DNA of 64,000 nucleotides from Streptomyces sp. NBC_01217 (GCF_035994185.1 NZ_CP108538.1:7567501-7631500); one strand, 5' to 3'; numbered from the stretch's first letter, positions 8,473 through 18,206 are shown. Notes: a model not told the origin generated them from the sequence alone. Translations and numbers: made by a program.

Positions 8473-10147
8473 AGCCTCCGGGAATCAGGTGGAGCGCCTC
8501 GGCGAGGCGGCGGGTCAGGGCCGAGGCCTGCTGGGCGAGGGCGGCACCGGCGACGAAGCGGTCGGGCCGGAGCACGACGAACGACTCGGGGCGCCGGTCG
8601 AACCACGCCTTGAGCCGGCCGGTGTGGTCACCGACGACCACGGGCCCTTCGGCGTCCGGCTGCTCCCGGGGGCCCTCCCAGTGGAGCTGCTCCATGGGCC
8701 GCGCCTCGACGAAGCGGGCGCCGAGCCGTTGCCAGGTCTCGCGGGCCTCGTCGTCCAGCAGTGCGAGCGGGTCGTTGTTCCAGGCGAGGACGGTGAACCA
8801 GGGTCCGGTCACCTCGTCGAGCAGCGGCTGTGCGCCGTCCCGGGTGGTGACCTTCGGCTGGATGAAGAGCCGTCCCACGCAGGGTGCGGCGTTCTTGGCG
8901 AGCGCGGTGGGGTGGACGACCGCACCGCGCTCGTAGAACGGCATCGGCTTGAACTTCATCTGGGTGACGTAGTCCTTGGCCGCGGGTACGGCCCCGAGTC
9001 CGCGCAGCACCGCGTCACGGGCACCGGCCAGCCAGCGGTTGGTGGGGGAGATGACCCGGCCCACCTTGTCCGAGAGGTCGACCATCGCGGCGGCGTGCGG
9101 GCGGCGCTCGGTGTCGTAACTGTCCAGCAGGCGTTCGCTCGCCCCGCCGTGCAGCACGCAGGCGAGCTTCCAGCCGAGGTTCGCGGCGTCGCGGATGCCG
9201 CTGTTGAAGCCCTGCCCCTGCCAGACCGGCATCAGATGTGCGGCGTCGCCCGCCACCATGACACGGCCCTTGCGGAAGGCGCCCGCGACCCGGGAGTTGT
9301 GGGTGTAGGCGCGGCGCCGGATGATGTCGGCGCGGGCCGGGTCGGGGATGAGCGGGGCGAGCATCCGGTGCAGCCGGCTCTCGTCCGCGATGAAGGCCTC
9401 GTCCTCCTCGGGGCGCAGCATGAGTTCGAAGCGCCGGATGCCGTGCGGCAGTCCGATGGAGACATAGGGGCGCGAAGGATCGCAGCCCATGTACGCGTTG
9501 GGGCTGCCGAGCGGGTCGTTGCGCAGGTCGACGACGAGCCAGCGGCTGGGTTCCGTACGTCCCTCGAAGGGCAGGCCGAGCAGCTTGCGGGTCTGCGACC
9601 GGCCCCCGTCCGCGCCCACGAGGTAACGGGCGCGGACGGTGAGCGGGGCGCCCCCGGGGCCGATCAGGTCGACATCGACACCGTCGGCGCGCTCGGCGAA
9701 GCCCTCCATGCGGTGGCCGAAGCGGATCTCAACGGTGTCGAACCTGCGGGCGCCCTTGAGGAGTTCGGCGTCGACGAGCGGCTGGATGAAGCCGTTGCGG
9801 CGGGGCCAGCCGAACTCGTCGGTGCGGGGGTCGAGTTCGGCCAGCAGAGTGCCGTTGCCGTTCACGAACCGCATGATCTGGTTCGGGGTGGTGTGCCGGC
9901 GGATCTCGTCGATGAGCGCTATCTGCTGGAAGGCGCGCAGGCATTCGTCGTCCATGCCGACGCCGCGCGGATAGTCGATGAGCTGATCGCCCGCCTCGAC
10001 CAGCAGCGTACGGATGCCGCAGAGGCCGAGCTGATTGGCGAGGGTGAGCCCGACGGGCCCGGCACCGACGATCAGTACGTCGACCGGGTCGACGGGCTCG
10101 TCCGGCTGGGCTGGTCTCCGGCTCGGCGCGGAGTGGGGGTGGGACAT
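8405..10147 (-). CDS. mhpA: 3-(3-hydroxyphenyl)propionate hydroxylase (MhpA-like FAD monooxygenase)
   Basis: A 580-residue class A flavoprotein monooxygenase. The motifs are: FAD-binding [10 protein letters not shown] near residue 30, the DG motif [11 protein letters not shown] near 180, the GD motif [18 protein letters not shown] near 300, and a thioredoxin-like C-terminal domain. It hydroxylates 3-(3-hydroxyphenyl)propionate using NADH and O2. It is the first gene of the minus-strand operon. The C-terminus overlaps mhpB by 68 bases. An IclR regulator lies directly upstream in the same direction. Confidence 0.9.
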   Translation of the reverse strand: MSHPHSAPSRRPAQPDEPVDPVDVLIVGAGPVGLTLANQLGLCGIRTLLVEAGDQLIDYPRGVGMDDECLRAFQQIALIDEIRRHTTPNQIMRFVNGNGTLLAELDPRTDEFGWPRRNGFIQPLVDAELLKGARRFDTVEIRFGHRMEGFAERADGVDVDLIGPGGAPLTVRARYLVGADGGRSQTRKLLGLPFEGRTEPSRWLVVDLRNDPLGSPNAYMGCDPSRPYVSIGLPHGIRRFELMLRPEEDEAFIADESRLHRMLAPLIPDPARADIIRRRAYTHNSRVAGAFRKGRVMVAGDAAHLMPVWQGQGFNSGIRDAANLGWKLACVLHGGASERLLDSYDTERRPHAAAMVDLSDKVGRVISPTNRWLAGARDAVLRGLGAVPAAKDYVTQMKFKPMPFYERGAVVHPTALAKNAAPCVGRLFIQPKVTTRDGAQPLLDEVTGPWFTVLAWNNDPLALLDDEARETWQRLGARFVEARPMEQLHWEGPREQPDAEGPVVVGDHTGRLKAWFDRRPESFVVLRPDRFVAGAALAQQASALTRRLAEALHLIPGGFDVPRPVLPVALAADGVRTPVA

Positions 10148-10281
10148 ACGCGACTCCCTTGTCGTAACAGGGCCGACCCGATGTGTTCATTTAACGGTCA
10201 TGGCCGTGCGTTATTCGCATCGTCGAGGGTGTGAGGTGGCGCTGTCAAGACCCTCCCGGCGGGGAAGCGGTATGAGAAAGA

Positions 10282-10305
10282 CCCCCCGCGCTACTGCGCG
10301 AGGGG
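10282..10305. terminator. Terminator after the iclR gene
   Basis: A GC-rich imperfect hairpin (CCCC-CGCGC arm, TACT loop, GCGCG-AGGGG arm) lies 26 bases past the regulator stop on the minus strand. It separates that gene from mhpA. Confidence 0.5.
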
Positions 10306-10330
10306 CCGAGGCCGATCGGGAACGAGCAGG

Positions 10331-11032
10331 TCAGGCGTTTACGGAGATCTCCTTGGCGGCCGCCACCATGCCCGGGACCGAGGCGCGCGCCACGTCCTCG
10401 CGGGTGGTGATCAGATTCACGCACAGCTGCATCGCCGGATCGGCCAGCCGCAGCGGTACGGCGACCCCGAAGGCTCCCGGCTCCACCTGCCCGAACGTCG
10501 TCGCGTACCCCCGCTCGCGCACTTCCACCAGCTCCGCCGGATCATCCGCCGACGGCGCCCGGAACGAGGCCAGCGCCAGACCGGCCGCGCCGACCCCGAT
10601 GGGGTTGCGGCTGCCGACCCGGTAGGAGAGGTGATAGTCGACCGACTGCGGCTCCACCACCGCGACCGCCACCGCGTCGTCGCCCTCCGCAGCGATCAGC
10701 GCCACCGTGGCCCCGAGCTCGTCGGCGGTCCGCCGCAGCACCGGAAGCGCGGCCTCCCTGATCCCGGCCGCATAACCGCGCGCCAGCGCCGCCGTACCCG
10801 AACCCGCCCGGTAGCGTCCGTCCGTCCCCCGGAACACCAGCCGGAACTCCGCCAGGGTGGTGAGAATGCGGTACGCGATGGTGCGGTGCACGCCCAGCCG
10901 GTCCGCCACATCCTGCACCGCGAGCCCCTGCGGCGTCCCGGCCACAAGACCGAGCGCGGAGAGGCCCCTGGCCAGGGTCTGGGATCCGCTGGGGCGGGGC
11001 GACGTCTTCTCGGGAACCGGCTTCTCGCTCAC
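10331..11032 (-). CDS. IclR-family transcriptional regulator, probably of the mhp operon
   Basis: A 233-residue protein with an N-terminal winged helix (residues ~15-75, LAVQDVADRLGVHRTIAYRILTTL) and a C-terminal IclR effector domain. MhpR of E. coli is an IclR-family activator of the same pathway, so control of the adjacent mhpABC is a reasonable inference. The start is GTG 11032 with AGGA upstream. A long inverted repeat begins 10 bases upstream of the start and touches the ribosome-binding site. Confidence 0.85.
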   Translation of the reverse strand: MSEKPVPEKTSPRPSGSQTLARGLSALGLVAGTPQGLAVQDVADRLGVHRTIAYRILTTLAEFRLVFRGTDGRYRAGSGTAALARGYAAGIREAALPVLRRTADELGATVALIAAEGDDAVAVAVVEPQSVDYHLSYRVGSRNPIGVGAAGLALASFRAPSADDPAELVEVRERGYATTFGQVEPGAFGVAVPLRLADPAMQLCVNLITTREDVARASVPGMVAAAKEISVNA

Positions 11033-11041
11033 CGGGCAATC

Positions 11042-11110
11042 CTAAGGGCCTTTCGTTTGGATCTTGCTGGGCTCGCGTGCCCCGGCGAGATCCAAACGAA
11101 AGGCCCTTAG
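11042..11110. promoter_or_regulatory. 23-bp perfect inverted repeat at the iclR 5' end
   Basis: The left arm is 11042-11064 and the right arm is 11088-11110; both are perfect complements around a 23-nt spacer. The core word is GGGCCTTTCGTTTGGATCT, a type of hairpin that I recall as recurring in Streptomyces genomes. It lies upstream of a start codon rather than after a stop. It could be a terminator for something to the right, an attenuator, or an operator for the IclR protein. Confidence 0.6.
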
Positions 11111-11329
11111 GGGGAGTCGGACGGGCCCCGGCCTCCGGGTGCATGCCCTTCCCGACGGGCCCGCGGATTCGTACACCTGGACGTCCCCCCTCCGCACGGG
11201 GGAACGCGTACCGGCGTCCCTTTCACGAAGGCGTATAAAGGGTTCCTCCGGACCAGCCGGCGTCCCCCGAACGGCACTCACACCTCACGCGGCAGGGCGT
11301 CACCGCGTACGAGAGCGCAGGAGTGCCGC

Positions 11330-11563
11330 ATGAGCACGGCAGAAGAGATCAGCGCCTTGCTGGCGGCGAACTTCGGAACCGATCCCCTCGCCATCCGGTC
11401 CGAGGTACCGCTCCGCCAACTCAGGCTGGATTCACTGGCGTTGGAGGAACTCAGGCTTCTCATCGAGGACCGCATGGGCGTCGACCTCGACGACGTCCAG
11501 CTGACCTCGCGCGACACCGTCGGGGAACTCGTCGCCGCAGTGCACCGCAAGGCCGCCGCATGA
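11330..11563 (+). CDS. Acyl carrier protein
   Basis: A 77-residue acidic helical protein. The LRLDSLALEEL motif gives the phosphopantetheine serine at residue 35 (DSL). It overlaps the following ketosynthase by ATGA, so the two are translationally coupled. It presumably carries the acyl chain for that enzyme. It is not next to the usual fabD/fabH genes, so a specialised rather than housekeeping role is likely. Confidence 0.88.
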   Translation: MSTAEEISALLAANFGTDPLAIRSEVPLRQLRLDSLALEELRLLIEDRMGVDLDDVQLTSRDTVGELVAAVHRKAAA

Positions 11564-12810
11564 GTGCCCGTCCACAGCGCCCCGCGCCGTTCGCCGCCGC
11601 CGTCACCGGCCTCGGGCTCATCACCGCGGCGGGGGCGGGGGCCGAAGCCACCTGGCGTACGGTCTCGGAGGCCGTCACCGCACCCTCCGTCCTGCGACGG
11701 CCCGAACTCCACGACCTGCCCTGCGACTTCATGTACACCATCACCGGCCTCGACACGCGGGCCCTGCTCGGCGTGGCCGCCGCGCGGCTGATGGACCGCT
11801 TCTCACAGCTGGCCGTCCTCGCGGCCCGAGAGGCCGTCGCCGACGCCGGTCTCGACCCCTCGGTCTGGGACAGCGGACGGGTCGGCGTCGTCATCGGCTC
11901 CGCACACGGCGGACTGCCCTTCTACGACGAACAGCACACCCTCCTCGTCGAGCGAGGCGCGCGCCGAGTCTCCCCGAAACTCGCCCCGCTCACCGTCGTC
12001 AACGCAGCGGCCAGCAGCGTCGCCACCGACCTCGGCGCCCGCGGCCCGAGCCAGGCCGTCTCCACCGCCTGCTCCTCCGGCACCGTCGCCATCGGCACCG
12101 CCCACCAGATGCTCCGCACCGGAGCCTGCGACATCGTCATCGCGGGCGGCGCCGAATCGGTCTGCTCCCGGCTGCTGATCGCCAGCGCCTGCCAGCTGAA
12201 GGCCGTCTCCACCCGGCGCGACGACCCCGAGGCGGCCTGCCGCCCGTTCGACACCCACCGGGACGGCTTCGTCGTCGGCGAGGGCGCCGGGCTCCTCGTA
12301 CTCGAACGGCTGGAACACGCCCGCGCCCGCGGCGCCGCCGTCCGCGCGCACATCGCCGGATACGGGGCCTCCAGCGACGCCCACTCCGCCGTCGCCCCGG
12401 ACCCCGAGGGCCTCGGCATCGAACGGGCGCTGCGCACCGCGCTCGCGGACGCCGGGGTCGGCGCCCAGGACATCGGCCATGTCAACGCCCATGGCACCTC
12501 CACCGTCTCCAACGACCTGATCGAGGCGACCATGCTGCGCCGGGTCCTCGGCGAGCATCCCCTGGTCACCTCGACGAAGGCGATGACCGGACACACTCTC
12601 GGCGCGGCGGGCGGCATCGAAGCCGCACTGACCGTGCTGGCGCTCCAGCACCGGCTCGTGCCGCCCACCGTGAATCTCGACGCCCCCGACCCCGAGATCC
12701 CCATCGACGTGGTGCGCAAGGAGGCCCGGCCGGGGGCGTTCGACGCGGCCGTCAAGACCTCGCTCGGCTTCGGCGGCCACAACGCCGCACTCGTCCTCAC
12801 CAGGGCCTGA
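11560..12810 (+). CDS. Beta-ketoacyl-ACP synthase (FabF/KAS II-like)
   Basis: A 416-residue thiolase-fold condensing enzyme. The active-site cysteine is C171 (STACSSG), with H311 (NAHGTST) and H345 (KAMTGHTLGAAGG), so the Cys-His-His triad is complete. The glycine-rich end GFGGHNAALV is normal. It should condense malonyl-ACP with an acyl starter. The start at 11560 overlaps the ACP stop. With the ACP and a hydrolase it forms a three-gene unit without a ketoreductase, dehydratase or chain-length factor. Confidence 0.9.
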   Translation: MSARPQRPAPFAAAVTGLGLITAAGAGAEATWRTVSEAVTAPSVLRRPELHDLPCDFMYTITGLDTRALLGVAAARLMDRFSQLAVLAAREAVADAGLDPSVWDSGRVGVVIGSAHGGLPFYDEQHTLLVERGARRVSPKLAPLTVVNAAASSVATDLGARGPSQAVSTACSSGTVAIGTAHQMLRTGACDIVIAGGAESVCSRLLIASACQLKAVSTRRDDPEAACRPFDTHRDGFVVGEGAGLLVLERLEHARARGAAVRAHIAGYGASSDAHSAVAPDPEGLGIERALRTALADAGVGAQDIGHVNAHGTSTVSNDLIEATMLRRVLGEHPLVTSTKAMTGHTLGAAGGIEAALTVLALQHRLVPPTVNLDAPDPEIPIDVVRKEARPGAFDAAVKTSLGFGGHNAALVLTRA

Positions 12811-12829
12811 CCCAAAAGCGAGGACCATC

Positions 12830-13729
12830 ATGGCCGAGGAGACAATCCGGACCCTGTCGGTGCACGGGCTGCGCTACGGCTACCGGGTCCTGCGGCAGCC
12901 CGTGCCGCGCACCGAACCGGTCATCGTGCTCGGCGGCGCGCTCCAGGGGATGTACGGCTGGCCCCAGATGGACGACCACCTGGGGCCGTTCGCCTCCGTC
13001 GTCACCGCCGACCTGCCCGGCATGGGCGGCGCGGACCCGCTCCCGCCCGGCACGGGGGAGGACATCCTGCACGCCGCCGTCGCGGGCATCATCGACGATC
13101 TGAACGTGCCCAGGGTCAACCTCTTCGGGTTCTCCTACGGCGCATCGATCGCCTTCGGCTGCGCCCGGCAGTACCCCGGCCGCATCGCCCGGCTGATCCT
13201 CGGCGGCGTACCGGCCCACATCAGCGACGCCCAGCGCACCCGGTGGGGCCGCGCCGTGGACCGGCTGGCGACCGGTGACACGGAGGGGTTCGCCACCCTG
13301 GCCGCCGCGGCGCTGATGTGTCTGGACCCCGAACGCCCGGTCCACCGCGGGGAGCTGGCCCGCCGCTACGTCCGGCGCTCGTTCCTGCACGCCCTCACCC
13401 ACTCCCCGCACGCCGCGCAGTCGCTGCACCGGTCGCTGGGGCACCGGCCGGACTTCTCCGGCGGGCTGACCGGCGTACCGGCGCTCGTCTTCGCGGGCGA
13501 GCACGACACGGTGACCTCGCCCGAGCGGCAGCGTGCCTTCGCCGCCACGATCGAGGGCAGCAGATTCGTCACGATCGGGGAGTCCGACCACTGGGTCGTC
13601 CTGGAGCGCCCGGACGATGTCGCGGACCTCGTGGCCCGCTTCTTCACGGACTGCTCGCTGGAGGCGGCGCCGGGGTCGGCCGTGCTCCCGCGCCAGTCGG
13701 CGGGGATGCGTCCGGTGCACGGGGTGTGA
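12830..13729 (+). CDS. Alpha/beta hydrolase linked to the ACP-ketosynthase unit
   Basis: 299 residues. The nucleophile elbow is FGFSYGAS, the acid is probably in FAGEHDTVTSP, and the histidine is in GESDHWVVLE. It starts 19 bases after the ketosynthase stop. It may act as a thioesterase or lactone-forming enzyme that releases the condensation product; this is inferred from position only. Confidence 0.8.
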   Translation: MAEETIRTLSVHGLRYGYRVLRQPVPRTEPVIVLGGALQGMYGWPQMDDHLGPFASVVTADLPGMGGADPLPPGTGEDILHAAVAGIIDDLNVPRVNLFGFSYGASIAFGCARQYPGRIARLILGGVPAHISDAQRTRWGRAVDRLATGDTEGFATLAAAALMCLDPERPVHRGELARRYVRRSFLHALTHSPHAAQSLHRSLGHRPDFSGGLTGVPALVFAGEHDTVTSPERQRAFAATIEGSRFVTIGESDHWVVLERPDDVADLVARFFTDCSLEAAPGSAVLPRQSAGMRPVHGV

Positions 13730-13761
13730 GGGGCAGGTCCGGGGCCGTCGGGGTGCGACGC

Positions 13762-13805
13762 GGGAGGGGCCGGCCGGTGGAATTGCTCCCCGGCCGGCCC
13801 CTCCC
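13762..13805. terminator. Bidirectional terminator
   Basis: A perfect 16-bp inverted repeat (13762-13777 and 13790-13805) with a 12-nt loop between two convergent genes. Confidence 0.85.
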
Positions 13806-13818
13806 ACGGGCTCGGGGG

Positions 13819-16239
13819 TCAGTGCCCGCCGTGGCCCTTGGCGTTGACGTCCACCCGCACGATCTGCGGGTCGTGGTCGCTCGCCTGGTCGGCGAACTCC
13901 GCGTTGATGTGCACCACGTCGTAGTCGAAGCGGCGGATGCCGGGGCTGGTCAGGATGTGGTCCAGCGTCTGCGAGTTGCCCTCGTACACATAGCTGTACT
14001 GCTCGCTCGCGGGCAGCGTGGTGATCAGGGGCTTGAGCACCTTGCCGCCGGTCAGCGCGTTCACCGTCGGCGAGAACGCGAAGTCGTTGAGGTCGCCGAG
14101 TGTGATGACCCGCGCCGACTTGTCCACTGCCAGCAGCGACTTGACGAAGGTGTTCACCTCCGTCGCCTGCTTCACCCGCTTCGTCTCCGAGCTGCGCGTC
14201 GGCTCCTGGTACCGGCCGTGCAGGGGCTGGTCGCCGCCCTTGGAGGCGAAGTGGTTGCCGATGACGAAGACCGGCTTCCCGTGGAAGCGGAACTCACCGA
14301 CGAGCGGCTTGCGGCTGTCGTCCCACGCGTCGCTGGTCGGGGCGATCCGGCCGGGCGAGGCCGACAGGGTGACGCCCTTCTTCGTCTTCACGGCCGTCAC
14401 GGCGGTGGTCGCGTCGCCGCCCGCGCGGTCCACGAAGTCGACCCGCTCGGGGTTGAAGAGGAAGACGTTGCGGATGTTGCCGCCGGGCTCGCCGCCGTCC
14501 TTGCCGTTCTCGGGGACGATGTAGCGCCACGCGTACTGCGGGCCGCCCGCCGCGACGATCGCGTCGGTGAACCGCTTGAGCGTCGCGTCGGAGCCGACCG
14601 TGCCGTCGTTCACCGCACCGTTGTCGTCCTGGATCTCCTCCAGCGACACGATGTCCGGGGACGAGAGGTTGACCGCGACGCCCTCGGCGAGGGTGTCGAA
14701 CTTGCCCTGCTCGTCGAGCGCGTCCAGGTTCTCCACGTTGTACGTGGCGACGGCGAGCTCCTTGCCCTTCTGCTTCCGGGTGACCTCACGCCGCAGGTGG
14801 TGGTCGGTGAGCGTGCCGAGCTCGGTGGCCTGGAGGTTGTAGCCGCCGTAGGAGTCGTAGTCCAGGACTCCGGTGGTGGCGCCGGACAGCACGTCACCGA
14901 CGTTCGCGACGGGGAACGGGCGGGTGGTGTCGAGCGACATCACCTTGATCCGGCCGGTGTTCTGGTCGGTGTACGAGGAGTACAGCGTGCCGCCGCGCCG
15001 GGTCGGGTTCTCGCGCGGCTTCACCGTCACCCAGACCTCGTTGTACGCGGTCGTCGCACCCGTCACCCGGGTGTCGGCGATCTCGACGCGCGTGCCTTCG
15101 AGCGACTCGTAGCGGTCGAGGGCGTACGCCGACGGGTCGAGCGTCAGCGGGTCGATCGAACCGCCGTCGGCCGAGGGGATGTACGCGTCCGGCACCGAGG
15201 CCGCGTCGAGCACGACCGGGGCCGGCAGCGCGTTGCCCGAGGACAGGACCGTCGTCTTCGGGGCGGTGATCTCGGTGATGGACTGGGTGGTCGACGACGG
15301 GTAGTACTCGTCCACCTTGCCGCTGACCAGCACCGAGTCGCCGACGGCGACGGCCGGCGCGGCGGATCCGGTGTAGACGAACACACCCTCGGCGGTACGG
15401 GCGTCCGCGTCCGGTGCGCTGTCCTGGATCCAGAAGCCGCGCGAACCGGAGGTCCGTACGCCGGTGACGATGCCGGGGACGCCGGTGACCGCCTGGCCGT
15501 CCAGCGGCGAGACACGGGTGGTGCCCTGGATGTCGTGGATCCGGACGGTGCCGGGTTCGGTCGGGCCGCCGGGGTCCTCGGGGCCGGAACCGCCGCCGGA
15601 TGTCTCACCGGCCGAGTTGACCGGCGTCGGGGCGCCCGCGGTGAGGTCGGCGGCGTTGTCGTCGGTGTCGGCGAGGGACGTACCGCGCGCCACCGAGGAG
15701 GTGTTCGACGCCCCCGCCGCCGGGCCGCTGCCCTCCCGTACGACCGCGGAGCCGTAGCCGACGAGGTCCACGATCCGTGTGTCGGCAGCGCAGTCGGCCG
15801 CCGTCTTGCAGGTCAGCGCGGTCGTGCCGGAGACGAGCGCGACGGTTCCGCCGCCGGCCGCCATCGCGACCGTGCCGGTGGCGTCCGGCGTCGGCAGGGC
15901 GACGGTGCCGCCGGTGCCCGCGGCCTCGGCGACGAGGTAGCGGCCGCCGGGGGCGACGGACCCGCTCAGCGCGGACACCTGCCACAGCGAACCGGCGGAG
16001 GGCGAGGCCGGCAGGTACTGCACGCTGAGGCCGGACAGGTCGTACGCGGCGGAACCGGCGTTGGCCAGCTCGATGAAGTCGCGGGTGAGCGTCGCACCCG
16101 AATTGCCCCCGCCGCCGTACGCCTCGGAGATCACGGCGGTCGAGGACGGAGCCGCGAAGGCGGCGGGCAGCGCGGTGGCCGACAGCGTTACGGCGACGGC
16201 GCCGGCCAGCAGGACGGAACGGGGTCTGGATATGTACAC
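13819..16239 (-). CDS. Secreted endonuclease/exonuclease/phosphatase (ExeM/NucH-like) with lamin-tail domain
   Basis: About 806 residues. I choose GTG 16239, preceded by GGGAG, because it places a standard signal peptide (Arg-containing start, hydrophobic core, AFAAPSS) directly at the N-terminus; the frame is open back to 16296. A lamin-tail domain follows (VISEAYGGGGNSGATLTRDFIELANAG). A beta-rich OB-like region comes next. The C-terminal ~330 residues form an EEP nuclease domain (ATYNVENLD, GDLNDFAF, ASDHDPQIV). It probably degrades extracellular DNA. Confidence 0.88.
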   Translation of the reverse strand: MYISRPRSVLLAGAVAVTLSATALPAAFAAPSSTAVISEAYGGGGNSGATLTRDFIELANAGSAAYDLSGLSVQYLPASPSAGSLWQVSALSGSVAPGGRYLVAEAAGTGGTVALPTPDATGTVAMAAGGGTVALVSGTTALTCKTAADCAADTRIVDLVGYGSAVVREGSGPAAGASNTSSVARGTSLADTDDNAADLTAGAPTPVNSAGETSGGGSGPEDPGGPTEPGTVRIHDIQGTTRVSPLDGQAVTGVPGIVTGVRTSGSRGFWIQDSAPDADARTAEGVFVYTGSAAPAVAVGDSVLVSGKVDEYYPSSTTQSITEITAPKTTVLSSGNALPAPVVLDAASVPDAYIPSADGGSIDPLTLDPSAYALDRYESLEGTRVEIADTRVTGATTAYNEVWVTVKPRENPTRRGGTLYSSYTDQNTGRIKVMSLDTTRPFPVANVGDVLSGATTGVLDYDSYGGYNLQATELGTLTDHHLRREVTRKQKGKELAVATYNVENLDALDEQGKFDTLAEGVAVNLSSPDIVSLEEIQDDNGAVNDGTVGSDATLKRFTDAIVAAGGPQYAWRYIVPENGKDGGEPGGNIRNVFLFNPERVDFVDRAGGDATTAVTAVKTKKGVTLSASPGRIAPTSDAWDDSRKPLVGEFRFHGKPVFVIGNHFASKGGDQPLHGRYQEPTRSSETKRVKQATEVNTFVKSLLAVDKSARVITLGDLNDFAFSPTVNALTGGKVLKPLITTLPASEQYSYVYEGNSQTLDHILTSPGIRRFDYDVVHINAEFADQASDHDPQIVRVDVNAKGHGGH

Positions 16240-16427
16240 GGTGGGCTGCTCCCGAAGTGTGGTGACGGCAAAAGCTATGCGCGTAGACCCGGTCATGACA
16301 AGACATCAGAAGTTAATTCCACAAATCGTTTGGGCGGCCTGCGGGCGCCGGATCTCCGGGCCGGCCCCGACCGGGCGCGCAACCAAAAGATTGCCTAAGG
16401 TGAAGGGGGGCCGTGGAAGGAACGGTC

Positions 16428-16928
16428 ATGAGCAAGCCCGAGTTCGTCTACGCCATCTACATCCAGACCACGGCCGAGCAGCTCTACCAGGCCCTGACCG
16501 ACGCCGAGTTCATCAAGATCTACATGGGCGGTTACGGCCCCGATTCGACCTGGGAGGCCGGCGCGCCGGTCCGCTGGAAGATGGACCCGGACGGCGAGTT
16601 CGAGGAGGTCGGCCAGCGGGTCCTGGAGGCGGAGCCCGGCAAGCGGCTCTCGTACACCTGGCACACCCTGCAGCCCATGCACCGCCAGATGTTCGACTTC
16701 GCCTCGGACGAGGAGTGGGAGCAGGCCGTCCGGGAGCGGTCGAAGGTCGCCTTCGATATCGAGCCGGCCGAGTCGCCCGAGATGGGCATCAAGCTGACGA
16801 TCACCCACGACGGGTTCGACAGCCCGGACAGCAAGATGCTGGAGGGCGTCAGCGGCGGCTGGATCGTGATCCTCTCGTCGCTCAAGACCCTCCTGGAGGG
16901 CGGAAAGTTCCTGGACGAGCCGGCCTGA
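16428..16928 (+). CDS. SRPBCC / AHSA1-like protein
   Basis: A 166-residue START-fold protein of the activator-of-Hsp90 homology 1-like type (YAIYIQTTAEQLYQALTD, then WKMDPDGEFEEVGQRVLE and the C-terminal helix GGWIVILSSLKTLLEGG). ATG 16428 follows GGAAGGA; the GTG at 16413 is less likely. These proteins bind hydrophobic ligands and often pair with ArsR regulators; none is adjacent here. Confidence 0.8.
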   Translation: MSKPEFVYAIYIQTTAEQLYQALTDAEFIKIYMGGYGPDSTWEAGAPVRWKMDPDGEFEEVGQRVLEAEPGKRLSYTWHTLQPMHRQMFDFASDEEWEQAVRERSKVAFDIEPAESPEMGIKLTITHDGFDSPDSKMLEGVSGGWIVILSSLKTLLEGGKFLDEPA

Positions 16929-16958
16929 CGGCGGGCCGGCCCGCCCTCTGCACCCGGC

Positions 16959-17327
16959 TCAGTCCTCCGGTACCCGGTCGAGGAAGCCGCTGACCGAGGT
17001 GATGCGCCCGTCGGCGGCGAGGGTGAGCACATCCGACCCGGCGACGGGCGTCGAGCCGTCGGCGGCGGAGACCAGCTCCCAGCTGAAGCGGACGATGTCG
17101 TGGTGTCCGTCCGGGGTGCCGGCCGGCCGGAACTCGAAGCCGGGGAACTGCTGGTGGACCCCGCTGATCGTGGCCGCGAGCCCCTCGTGGCCGCGCACGT
17201 CGGCGAGCGGGTCGGTGTAGGTGGCGGTCTCGGTGAAGGCGGCCGCCACGGCCTTCTCCAGATCCTCGGGGGTGGCCGCGTTCCAGGCGGTGAAATAGCG
17301 CTGGACGGCGTCCTCGTATGCGGTCAT
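16959..17327 (-). CDS. SnoaL-like / NTF2-fold protein
   Basis: A 122-residue protein with the NTF2-like pattern (YEDAVQRYFTAWNAATPEDL, later VLTLAADGRITSVSGFLD). The start ATG 17327 is preceded by GAGAGGA. The function is unknown. It converges with the SRPBCC gene across a 30-bp gap that contains the palindrome GGCGGGCCGGCCCGCC. Confidence 0.75.
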   Translation of the reverse strand: MTAYEDAVQRYFTAWNAATPEDLEKAVAAAFTETATYTDPLADVRGHEGLAATISGVHQQFPGFEFRPAGTPDGHHDIVRFSWELVSAADGSTPVAGSDVLTLAADGRITSVSGFLDRVPED

Positions 17328-17507
17328 CGTGCTGTCCTCTCCTCGCGCCCCGGCCTCTGGGGCCGGGCTCCCGTGTGCTCGTGAGGAACACGATGTCCGA
17401 TGGCGCGGAAGGCGTCGATTACCTCCGAGGTCATGAGTGGTCATGGCCGGAGCGCCGCCGGTGAGAGGTCATATTGCAGTAAGGCGAGAGCGGAAACGGG
17501 CACCTCC

Positions 17508-17963
17508 TCACCACTGGCCGTCCGGTACGACATGCATGGCCGCTTCCTCGGCGGATGCGGCCGCTCCGTCGATCCCGACGTCCTCGCCCGCCATGGTGTC
17601 CGGCTCGTTGATGTCCAGCTGCCGGGTGAGGCGGCCGGCGCGTGCCATGCCGACCTCCCCGTCCCAGAGCTCGCCGTCACCCTCGGGCAGATCTCCCAGA
17701 TCGTCGCCGACGGCTTCGGTCACCTCGGGCAGTTCCCGTGCCAGACGGCCGTTCAGCGGCTCGCCACGGTGCTGTTCGGCGGCCGTGGTGCCCTGGTCCT
17801 CCACTGCCCACGGTCGCTCGGGCGGCGAGTAGCCCTCGTCGAGCAGGTCGCTGAGCCCTGCCCGGTTCTCCAGGGTGTCCTCGATGTCGAGCTGCTCGGT
17901 CAGGTCGGAGGCCTCAGGCTGTTGGGGCTGGTAGACATCGTCTCCCATGTCGGCTTCCTTCAT
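17508..17963 (-). CDS. DUF5709 family acidic protein
   Basis: A 151-residue strongly acidic hydrophilic protein with repeated short helices (DLTEQLDIEDTLENR, LTRQLDINEPDTMAGEDVGIDGAAASAEEAAMHV). It matches the Streptomyces DUF5709 pattern as I recall it. No catalytic motif or membrane segment is visible. The start ATG 17963 has GGGAAGGGACAC upstream. Confidence 0.7.
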   Translation of the reverse strand: MKEADMGDDVYQPQQPEASDLTEQLDIEDTLENRAGLSDLLDEGYSPPERPWAVEDQGTTAAEQHRGEPLNGRLARELPEVTEAVGDDLGDLPEGDGELWDGEVGMARAGRLTRQLDINEPDTMAGEDVGIDGAAASAEEAAMHVVPDGQW

Positions 17964-18206
17964 GGTGTGTCCCTTCCCGGTTTCGGGGATCCCGGCCGTG
18001 CATGCCGCACACGCGACTCGGGGGAAAGGGGGCAAATCTCCGGTATGCGCCCGAGTGCCGTCGAACCACCCGTATGGCTTCAGGATAAGTGGCCCGGGTA
18101 TGAGCCCGCAGCCGTGAACCGCTGCCCGGGCGCGGTCGGCCCGTCCGGGGGACGATGGAAGGTGTGGGCGGGCGATGTCCTGCCCCGTCGATACGGGAGA
18201 ACCGCC

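Noticed and set aside
13318..16398. A 1,026-codon plus-strand open frame across the nuclease gene
   Set aside because: It has the repetitive Arg/Gly/Val composition of an antisense frame. The minus strand encodes a signal peptide, lamin-tail and EEP nuclease motifs.
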